A stretch of 7,291 bases of DNA, from NCBI GenBank assembly GCA_027297085.1, contig JAPUIL010000429.1:1-7291 (forward strand). The letters are read 5' to 3'. The DNA comes from Verrucomicrobiota bacterium (GTDB lineage Bacteria; Verrucomicrobiota; Verrucomicrobiia; Opitutales; UBA2995). Shown piece by piece: positions 1 to 7,100 of this stretch; the stretch's first letter is position 1; each line of letters starts with the position of its first letter. A program made the translations under genes and the position numbers. The notes below the pieces were generated by a model that worked only from the letters and a program-made list of their open reading frames with translations, did not search any database and had not been told where the DNA came from.

Positions 1-994
1 ACACAATCGGTTCCGCAGCGACCAGCTCAATGTCGTACTCGCCATCAATTCGCCAGGCTGCCAGTGATTGTTCAGGTGACCACGGAAGCCGTCGCGGCAG
101 AGGCCCTTCACCTACTTCGGCCATCCCAGTATTGGTGGATGCTGCTTCAGGTTCCCAGGCTTCGGTGAAACTCGCGGTTGGCCAGAGTTCGAAACGCCGG
201 ATAAAACACTCGGCGCCTTCAGACTGAAGACAAATATATCCTTCAGCAGGGTTGGCGCCCCAAGCTTCATTGACCAATTCTCCGTTTATCAAAATACGGA
301 TGGTGTCACCCATACAAATAACTTCCATCCGGTTCCATTCACCGACTGGGTTCTCAATGTCTTTTGCTCCGCGATAGCCTTTTATATCCCTCCAGTCCGG
401 ATCGCGGTCCCGCCAATTGAGGCGTGCCGACCCGCTTGCAGGTAACACCAAGGTTTGGATTTCGCCGTTCGGTGCCCAAACCGTTTTGCCATTACGGTCC
501 TTTCGTACTTTGGCAGTAAGCTCGATCGGTTTTCTATTTCCCTCGTTATCCGTTTCCACGAGTACCAGAATATCTCCAGAGCCACCCTCAATGAGCTGCG
601 CTTCGATGGAATTCATCCAGGTTTCAGAATAGGCGCCGTCTTGGCCGAAGGCATGGACCAAAAGTCCGTTGTCACGTGCCCGTTCAGCGCGATAGCCACT
701 GGTGTGCTCGCCCCATTTGTATTCCAATACCAGGTGATAGTCGCGGTACCTGGTATTGGTACGGATATATCCCCAACCCTCGCCGCTGACGTGCAACATA
801 CCGTCATCCCTTATGGACCAGATTTCTTCTCGTTTATTCGTCAGGGAACGTTCGGGATTCAGAAAGATTGTGAAATCTTCGAAGGAAGGATCATCGAGCA
901 GACTGATTGGCGTGAATGGGGTTATTGCTTCTTGTGCGTTCAGACAGAATGCAAGAAATAAGATTGGGGCAAGGATCAGGTATAAGGGCTTCAT
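1..994 (-). CDS. Exported DUF1080 (3-keto-disaccharide hydrolase) domain protein fused to a PVC-type heme-binding dehydrogenase, partial
   Basis: This is an open frame from the ATG at 994 to the left window edge: 331 residues visible, C-terminus missing. An in-frame TAA lies nine bases upstream of the ATG, so this is the first possible ATG; no clear Shine-Dalgarno precedes it. Residues 1-20 form a Sec signal peptide with probable cleavage after LNA. Residues about 33-273 match DUF1080 (PF06439), a concanavalin-like fold: a YHLVLEYKW strand at 86-94, GEWNRMEV at 218-225, INGELV at 236-241 and EGYICLQSEGAECFIRRFEL at 251-270. After a linker, residues 305-331 (SPEQSLAAWRIDG, then ELVAAEPIV) match the opening of PVC-type membrane-bound dehydrogenases (TIGR02604-like), which usually continue into a beta-propeller and a CxxCH heme domain. 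DUF1080 enzymes act on 3-keto-glycosides, so the fusion may oxidise a sugar and cleave it. The DUF1080 call is strong; the dehydrogenase call rests on about 27 residues. Confidence 0.85.
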   Translation of the reverse strand, partial: MKPLYLILAPILFLAFCLNAQEAITPFTPISLLDDPSFEDFTIFLNPERSLTNKREEIWSIRDDGMLHVSGEGWGYIRTNTRYRDYHLVLEYKWGEHTSGYRAERARDNGLLVHAFGQDGAYSETWMNSIEAQLIEGGSGDILVLVETDNEGNRKPIELTAKVRKDRNGKTVWAPNGEIQTLVLPASGSARLNWRDRDPDWRDIKGYRGAKDIENPVGEWNRMEVICMGDTIRILINGELVNEAWGANPAEGYICLQSEGAECFIRRFELWPTASFTEAWEPEAASTNTGMAEVGEGPLPRRLPWSPEQSLAAWRIDGEYDIELVAAEPIV

Positions 995-1050
995 GTATGT
1001 TTAAAAGTATGAGGGAATGGTATTTTTGTGTCTTTGAAATCGCTGGAAAC

Positions 1051-1078
1051 GGCACTGCAAGGACACAGTGGCCCTACC
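1051..1078 (-). repeat. REP-like hairpin unit A (GTAG head at its right end)
   Basis: Read on the minus strand, the unit opens with G then GTAG (1077-1074) and continues into an imperfect hairpin. Paired segments on the plus strand are ggc 1051-1053 with gcc 1071-1073, and actg 1054-1057 with cagt 1066-1069. Base g1070 is unpaired (a bulge) and the loop is 1058-1065. A 5' GTAG followed by a bulged short hairpin is the defining layout of REP sequences. It matches unit B in inverted orientation at 21 of 28 positions. Confidence 0.6.
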
Positions 1079-1094
1079 TCAATCGTCCTGTTCC

Positions 1095-1122
1095 GGTAGG
1101 GCAATCGCGTCCTCGCGATGCC
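1095..1122 (+). repeat. REP-like hairpin unit B (GTAG head at its left end)
   Basis: On the plus strand the unit opens with G then GTAG (1096-1099). The hairpin pairs ggc 1100-1102 with gcc 1120-1122, leaves a1103 as a bulge, and pairs atcgcg 1104-1109 with cgcgat 1114-1119 around the tetraloop tcct. It is the inverted partner of unit A, with the two GTAG heads facing each other across a 16-base spacer (1079-1094). The eight bases ggtagggc (1095-1102) are a perfect inverted repeat of gccctacc (1071-1078), so the two units could also pair with each other as one long stem. Confidence 0.65.
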
Positions 1123-1163
1123 GCCAGATGAGTCAGAAAGAGATTCTGTGATTTCAAAATGCA

Positions 1164-2681
1164 TTAATCCGAAAGGGATCCCAGAACTTGCGGTTTGGGA
1201 TTGGCGACATAGCCACGCGGTCGTTGACCGCTGCCTGCTTGTCGAAGATCGCCTAGATCTCGTCGCGCCGTTTCGGCGAAGGATTCGAGACGTGCAACAA
1301 TGTCCGGGTGATCATTGGCGACATTTCTTGTGCAGCTGATATCGTCGACCACGTTAAACAGAAAGGTTTCCGTAGGACCGGTGTGAGAACGGGGATAGCG
1401 CGGATGACGAATCGATTCCTGCAAGGAGACAAAGAGTTTCCATGGGCCCGAACGCACCGCCTGGAGCTGGTCGCGGTTGTAATAGTAGAAAACTTCATAG
1501 GGAGTCTCCGCGTTTTCCTCGTTGAAAATCAGGGGGCTGATATCAAAACCGTCAAGAGTCCTATCGGATGGTGGTTTACCTCCAGCCAGATAAGCAAAAG
1601 TAGGAAGAAGATCCATCGTGGTAGCGAATTCCTCGCAGACAGTGCCCGCAGGAATTTTACCCGGCCACCAGAATAGGGTGGGGACGCGGAAGGCACCCTC
1701 AGCAGTGGTATAGCCCTGCCCGAAAAGAGGTGCGTTGGTACCACGATAAGGGCCGTCCGGTGCCGTGACCATCGGGGAACCGTTATCGGAGGTCCAAAGG
1801 ACGAGGGTGTTTTTATCGAGGCCGAGCTCGACGAGTTTATCGAGAATTTGCCCAGTGGACCAATCCAGCTCTTCCACCGAGTCACCCCACGGACCGGCTT
1901 CCGACTTCCCGCGAAATTCGGGGGAAGCAAAGGGCGCGCGCGTGGAACCCGGCATGGCATGCGGCAAGTAAAGAAAGAACGGACGGTCCTGGTTTGTTTC
2001 GATAAATGCGAGTGCACGCTCGGTGTATCGTTTGGTAAGAAGATCTCGATCAGCGGGAGCTTCGATGACGCGTTCGTTTTCCATCAAGGGAAGCGGAGGC
2101 CATATGGAACCATCCGGTTCCCAGGTACGGGCCGTCATGTCGTCTGAGTAAGGGATGCCGAAATAGGAATCGAATCCCTGTCGAGTTGGCAGGAAAGGCG
2201 GTTGGTCGCCGAGATGCCATTTCCCGATGCAGGCCGTGGCGTAGCCTCTTTCTTTAAGAATTTCGGCAACGGTAATCTCCTCCGGATTCAGGCCATAGGA
2301 AGAGATAGGCCGAAGCACATGTTGATCGCGTTCGTTCAGGTGCATGCCAACACGTTGGGCATAAGAACCAGTCAAGGCCGAAGCACGAGACGGTGTGCAG
2401 ACACCCGCTGTGACGCAGAAGTGAGTGAACTTCCGTCCTTCCGCAGCCATGCGGTTGAGGTGCGGAGTTTTAATGGTTTTTGCACCAAAGGGTTCGATGT
2501 CTCCATAGCCCAAATTGTCGACGTATATGAAAATGATATTAGGTGGAGGCTCAGTTTGGGATGGCTGCTTTGAGCAGGCCACAATCAGTAAACTGAATAC
2601 GGAAAGGATAAACACCCATATTGAATGTGAATACGCTCGTGACTTAAAGGGATGGTCCATGGTCTTCCACTTGTTATTCAA
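1164..2681 (-). CDS. Type I (formylglycine) sulfatase, lipoprotein
   Basis: The product has 505 residues, a usual length for an S1-family arylsulfatase A-like enzyme, which hydrolyses sulfate esters. Residues 21-35 are hydrophobic and end in the lipobox LIVAC, making C36 the likely lipidated residue; the mature protein would be membrane-anchored outside the cytoplasm. The sulfatase fold starts at about 47. CTPSR (95-99) is the formylglycine motif, with C95 as the residue to be oxidised, followed by ALTG. GKWHLG (153-158) supplies the Lys/His pair and TSDNG (297-301) supplies metal ligands. Oddities: the first metal motif reads VDNLGYGD (N56 where Asp is usual), the PHxP histidine is replaced within PGSTRAP (244-250), and the position of the usual KGTTxEGG lysine is Q322. 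I chose the TTG start because a near-perfect Shine-Dalgarno precedes it. An ATG at 2660 (residue 8) is the alternative and would keep the whole signal. It lies 48 bases after DUF1501, probably in the same operon. Confidence 0.93.
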   Translation of the reverse strand: MNNKWKTMDHPFKSRAYSHSIWVFILSVFSLLIVACSKQPSQTEPPPNIIFIYVDNLGYGDIEPFGAKTIKTPHLNRMAAEGRKFTHFCVTAGVCTPSRASALTGSYAQRVGMHLNERDQHVLRPISSYGLNPEEITVAEILKERGYATACIGKWHLGDQPPFLPTRQGFDSYFGIPYSDDMTARTWEPDGSIWPPLPLMENERVIEAPADRDLLTKRYTERALAFIETNQDRPFFLYLPHAMPGSTRAPFASPEFRGKSEAGPWGDSVEELDWSTGQILDKLVELGLDKNTLVLWTSDNGSPMVTAPDGPYRGTNAPLFGQGYTTAEGAFRVPTLFWWPGKIPAGTVCEEFATTMDLLPTFAYLAGGKPPSDRTLDGFDISPLIFNEENAETPYEVFYYYNRDQLQAVRSGPWKLFVSLQESIRHPRYPRSHTGPTETFLFNVVDDISCTRNVANDHPDIVARLESFAETARRDLGDLRQAGSGQRPRGYVANPKPQVLGSLSD

Positions 2682-2687
2682 GGCAAT

Positions 2688-2695
2688 ACCACCTT
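2688..2695 (-). promoter_or_regulatory. Shine-Dalgarno for the sulfatase, selecting the TTG start
   Basis: On the minus strand this reads AAGGTGGT, one mismatch from the canonical AAGGAGGT, and ends six bases before the TTG at 2681. The in-frame ATG at 2660 lies 27 bases after it, too far for this site to serve, and has only GGAAG three bases upstream, which is too close. The spacing favours the TTG as the true start. Confidence 0.6.
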
Positions 2696-2729
2696 GGTGA
2701 GCGAGACCTTTCCCAAACCAGCCCGAAGT

Positions 2730-4163
2730 CTATCCCAGCATGTCCTTCAACAGATGCCCGTGAACATCGGTCAGTCGCCGATCGATTCCATTGTGGCGCA
2801 CTGTCAGCTGCTCGTGGTCGATACCCAACTGATGAAGAATCGTAGCATGAATATCGTAAACGGTCGTGTAATTACTGCGGTCAGCTGGCTTAAAGCCCCA
2901 CTCGTCACTCTCACCGTACGTGCCGGGCTGGATTCCTCCGCCACACATCCAGTTGGTGAAAGCGAAAGGATTATGGTCGCGCCCCAGGCTTCCCTGCGAA
3001 CAGGGCATGCGGCCAAATTCGGTAGTCCATAGGATAATGGTGTCGTCCAACATACCACGTTGTTTGAGGTCTTTGATTAAAGCAGTGGTGCCATGAGCCA
3101 TTCCGAGGGCAAGGGGCTCGTGATCGCGTTTAACATTCTCGTGGCTGTCCCAGTTTCGCCGGGGGTACCCATTGTCATTGCCACTCCAAATCTGGACAAA
3201 GCGAACACCTCGCTCGAGCAAGCGACGCGCCACCAGGCATTTACGGCCAAAGAACTCGGTTTCTGCTTTTACATTGATCACGCTGTCGTCGACTCCAACA
3301 CCTTCTGGCGCGAGCCCATACATGTCCTGGATGTACTGCGGCTCGTTGGACAGATCCAAGGCATCGGTGGCGCTCAGTTGCATGGCACCGGCCAATTCAT
3401 AGGCACGAACCCGGGCGGTTAAACGGTTGTCCCCTTCCCTATCAGCGGCATGCGAGGCATTCAAACGGTTCAAAAGATCCAGTCCGGCTTTATCGCTCTC
3501 AGGGGTAATGAAATCGCTATCCGGTGCAAGCAAGTCGGCGATGGGTTTTTCATTGCCAGGCCGGATGATGGTTCCCTGATGCAAGGCCGGGAGAAAGGCG
3601 GTACCCCAGTTCTTGGCTCCGTTGGATGCGAAACCGCGGTGGTCGGGAAGGACAACGAAGGTGGGAAGATCGTCATTTTCACTGCCGAGGGCGTAAGACA
3701 CCCAGGATCCGGCACTGGGGAAGCCGGGAAAATTAAAGCCTGTGGTTTGTAAAAGCGTGGCCTGGCTGTGCACCCCCGTCTTGCCGACTACATTGTGGAT
3801 GAAAGCCAGGTCGTCGACCACCTCACCCAGAGGCGCAACGATGTCGCTCAACATTTTCCCGCTTTGGCCATAGGGATTGAAAGCCCAGGGACTGGCAAAG
3901 GTGGCACCGGGACGACTTTGAAAGAGTTCGACCGCTTCACCCGGATCCCAGGGTTGACCGTCTTTCTTTTCCAGAAGCGGTTTGTAATCAAAGGTGTCCA
4001 CATGACTGGTCGCTCCGGCCATAAACAATTGGATGACCCGCTTCGCTCGAGCTTTGTGGTGCAAGGGGTGAACGAAACCGGTAGCGGCAAACACACCATC
4101 GCGAGTGAAAAGACTGCCGAGAGCCATACCGCCTATTGTGCCGAGAAAAGATCTGCGATTCAT
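2730..4163 (-). CDS. DUF1501 family protein, Tat-exported
   Basis: The product has 477 residues, typical for DUF1501 (PF07394), a family in the alkaline phosphatase/sulfatase-like superfamily with no established reaction. The N-terminus NRRSFLGTIGGMALGSLF is a twin-arginine signal. Family landmarks are MAGATSHVDTFDYKPLL (48-64), WDSHENV (338-344), TEFGRMP (381-387), GRDHNPFAFTNWMCGGG (394-410) and DIHATILHQLGID (437-449); the Asp, Glu and His residues in these are the likely metal-site candidates. The start is set at the ATG of the Tat signal. The frame is open upstream to 4337, but that stretch overlaps the preceding gene and reads as no signal or domain. Only one base separates the PSCyt/DUF1553 stop from this ATG, and no Shine-Dalgarno is visible, so translation is probably coupled. 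DUF1501 genes regularly pair with DUF1549/DUF1553 genes in PVC genomes, which suggests a shared function. Confidence 0.93.
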   Translation of the reverse strand: MNRRSFLGTIGGMALGSLFTRDGVFAATGFVHPLHHKARAKRVIQLFMAGATSHVDTFDYKPLLEKKDGQPWDPGEAVELFQSRPGATFASPWAFNPYGQSGKMLSDIVAPLGEVVDDLAFIHNVVGKTGVHSQATLLQTTGFNFPGFPSAGSWVSYALGSENDDLPTFVVLPDHRGFASNGAKNWGTAFLPALHQGTIIRPGNEKPIADLLAPDSDFITPESDKAGLDLLNRLNASHAADREGDNRLTARVRAYELAGAMQLSATDALDLSNEPQYIQDMYGLAPEGVGVDDSVINVKAETEFFGRKCLVARRLLERGVRFVQIWSGNDNGYPRRNWDSHENVKRDHEPLALGMAHGTTALIKDLKQRGMLDDTIILWTTEFGRMPCSQGSLGRDHNPFAFTNWMCGGGIQPGTYGESDEWGFKPADRSNYTTVYDIHATILHQLGIDHEQLTVRHNGIDRRLTDVHGHLLKDMLG

Positions 4164-4164
4164 A

Positions 4165-7100
4165 TTAATCGAGATAGGTAAAATCGTTAAGATTAAAGAG
4201 GACGCGCGCCATGCTGGCGGATCCGTATTCTTGAAAATGAGAACCCAACAAATCACGCTCCATGGGGTTGGGAGGACGGCCCAAAGCCAGGAGAGAGGCT
4301 CTCTCAACAAGGGCATCCGGAGTTTCCAGCCCTTCATCAGAAAGTCGTTGGCTCAACCGGCGCGACATGGCTTCGACCAGGACGTGATTCCACTGGGTGA
4401 GTGCCTGTAGGGCGGAGGTAGATTCATCGCGGACCGGAACGCTGATAGAAGGATCGGCACAGTCCAAAGTTGTCAACATCGGTTGCGGTTGAGAACGCAC
4501 GACAAAGCGGTAGACCGAACGCCGGTGGGACTGAGGGTCGTCCGGGTCGTGCAAGTAATACTCATAATGAGGTGAATGCTGAGGTTTCTCGATAACGAAG
4601 TCGTAAAAGCTGGGGCCACCACGCTCCTCCAGTTTGAGAGCTCCGCTCACCGCCAACAATGAATCCCGAAATTCTTCTGCGGTAAGCCGGCGACGATCGG
4701 CCCGCCACCAGTACTGGTTGCTGCCATCGATGGTGGCGTTGGAAGCATCATATTCGCTGGAGCGGCGGTAGGTTTGGCTGGTCACCAGAAAGCGCACCAT
4801 CGACTTGATTGATTGCTTCGGATCATCCCGCATACGTGCAGCCAAATATTCAAGCAGTTCCGGATGTGTGGGTAACATTCCCATACGGCCAAAGTCATTA
4901 GGTGAGCCGGCCAGGGGTTTACCAAAGGTCCATTGCCAGAGACGGTTGGCAATAGAACGCCAGATGAGCGGATTGTCCATGCGGGTCAGGTAGCGAGCCA
5001 GCTCCGCGCGTGCCTCACCCTCCTTCCATTCATCCGTGTCAAAAAAGGTTTCCGATACTCCGTCCCAGAGTGGCAGGGCACCCGGGGTCATGGCTTGACC
5101 CGGTGAAGTCAGGTCGCCTCGGTGCAATAAATGGATGGGCCTTGGATCGCCATTGGTCGACATGAAGCGGCCTCCGCTCACCCAGTTGGTATTGGCGGCA
5201 TATACAACCGAATCTGAATTCAAGGGCTTCAACTCTTCCTGGAGTACTTCCAACTCTGCGATTATCTCCTCTTTGCGCGCTTCAATTTCCGGTGACCGCA
5301 TCTCCGCCAGGATCCGTTCCTTCTCTGCTGTCAGCCTTTCCAATTCTTCAAAAGGCGCACCGTCGGACAAAGCCCGGAAGTAAATGCCGTCCACCAGATT
5401 GGCCGCCCTCCAGTGCTCCTCCTGTTCCATGCTATCCGAGGCAGTTACCAACTTGTTCAAGGCGAAGTTTTGATTACCAATCGCATTGACCGCCTGCAGT
5501 TCACCCAGGGCAAACAAGTAGCTGGTTTTATAATTTGCCAACCGTGTGGCAGTCATCCGGATGTAGCGAATGGCCGGTGCTCCCACATCCATGGACACGG
5601 TTCGCGAACCAGGATTCGGTTGATCCTCGCCCATGGCATTCCAAATCCTACGCACACCTTCATTGAACTCCGGATCATTGGACCCCTCCACCCGGTAACG
5701 CAGCGGAAAGCCGTAGCCTGCGCCAATGCCATTCGCCTTATCGTAAGCCGGAATGAGGTAGATCTGCGTGGGCTCAATGGATTTACCCAGATCAACCTGC
5801 AGCCATTTTTCGGTATCGGGACTGGCCGCCATCAGAGAGTGGTACCCGTATCGCGGCTCCTGTCCGGAGCCATAAGTTTCCTTGATTTCCGCAATTCGGC
5901 GTTCAAGGCCTGAGACCCTGGCATTCACCTCCCGGTCCAACTGGGTGGTAATTTGATCCTGCTCCACCCTGAGGTCATTGATTTTTCGAACGATGACCTT
6001 GCGCTCCTCAAGCTGCTCAGTCGTAAGGCCTTCAAAAATACGGTCGGTGCGATCCACCGCAGCAAAGACGGCGTGAAGGCGATAGTAATCCTCCATCATT
6101 ATGGGGTCGAACTTATGGTGATGGCATTGAGCGCACTGCACGGTGGTGCTTTGAAAGACGTTGAAGACGGCCGAGATCATTTCGTCGCGGTCGAGGTGCT
6201 TGGCGATCCGGCCATCGAGTTTGTCCTCTCCGACTTCCCAATGACCGACAAAGTCCCAGGGTCCAGCGGCCAGAAAACCCAACCCGATCACACCGTCCGG
6301 CTGACCGGGATAGAGGACATCACCGGCAACCTGTTCCTGCACGAATTGCTTATAGGGTTTGTCTTCGTTGAAACTGCGAATGACGTAATCGCGGTAGTGC
6401 CAGGCGTTGGGGCGGAGTTTATCCTTATCGTAACCGTGGGTCTCGGCAAAACGTGCCAGGTCAAGCCAATGCTGCGCCCATTTCTCTCCAAACTCAGGGG
6501 AGGCCAGGAGCTGGTCCACCCGGTTTTGCCAAACCGCATCCCTCGCTGAGGCTGAAGAAGCACCGTGGAATTCATCCACAAATGCGCCCACTTCTTCCGG
6601 AGAAGGCGGCAATCCGGTTAGATCGTAAGTAAGACGGCGAATCAAAGTAACGGGATCCGCTTGACCGGCAGGGGTGAGATTTTTCTCGGTCAGTTTTGCG
6701 TTAATAAAAGCATCGATTGGATGCGAAGCATCGCTCTGAGGAACTTGCGGCCGAACAATCGGTTTTAACGACCACCAATCGAGGTCCCGTGGACGATTGT
6801 CTACCAGGACACGATCCTCTGGCCATTCAGCCCCTGCATCTATCCAGGCACGTAATAACTTCACCTGATCCGATGTAAGCGGGTCACCCTCTTCCGGCAT
6901 GTCCGGAGTTGTTCCGCTAATCATATCGACTAAATAACTTTCGGCAGCTCGGCCTGGAATAATGGCATCCGGATGTTCCAAGGCCAACGATCGGGTCTCC
7001 AGAACTAAATCGCCTTCCGCATCCTCCTGGTTATGGCATGACAAGCAACTTGCCTCCAGGATTGGGGCTATATCAATTTCGAAATCCGGCTCAATTGCCA

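Larger units (their letters stand above)
995..1163. other. Intergenic region between sulfatase and DUF1080 fusion gene, carrying a REP-like pair
   Basis: This 169-base gap separates the sulfatase stop from the DUF1080 start. It contains no credible gene. Its middle, 1051-1122, is filled by two inverted GTAG-headed hairpins, described separately. A perfect 9-base inverted repeat (tttgaaatc at 1033-1041, gatttcaaa at 1150-1158) brackets them. The last 50 bases before the DUF1080 start are A/T-rich, but I see no convincing -35/-10 pair or Shine-Dalgarno there. No hairpin is followed by a T-run in the direction of transcription, so an intrinsic terminator is not supported. Confidence 0.7.

Noticed and set aside
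455..961. Plus-strand open frame of 168 codons
   Set aside because: It lies wholly opposite the DUF1080 fusion gene, whose translation matches a known family throughout; the plus-strand product has no recognisable domain.
1071..1102. Intrinsic terminator from the perfect 8-base inverted repeat
   Set aside because: The loop is 16 bases and no T-run follows on the minus strand; the arms are better explained as the heads of the two REP-like units.
4164..4337. Upstream extension of the DUF1501 reading frame
   Set aside because: The extra 58 codons overlap the end of the cytochrome gene, and the twin-arginine signal that must be N-terminal begins at 4163.
4380..4440. Second GTAGGGC string near an ATCGCGG string, resembling a REP head
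   Set aside because: It is inside the conserved DUF1553 coding region, and the bases after GTAG do not form the bulged hairpin; it is a chance match.
5953..6549. Plus-strand open frame of 198 codons
   Set aside because: It is antisense to the conserved DUF1549 region of the cytochrome protein and reads as a shadow of its codon bias, with no recognisable motif.
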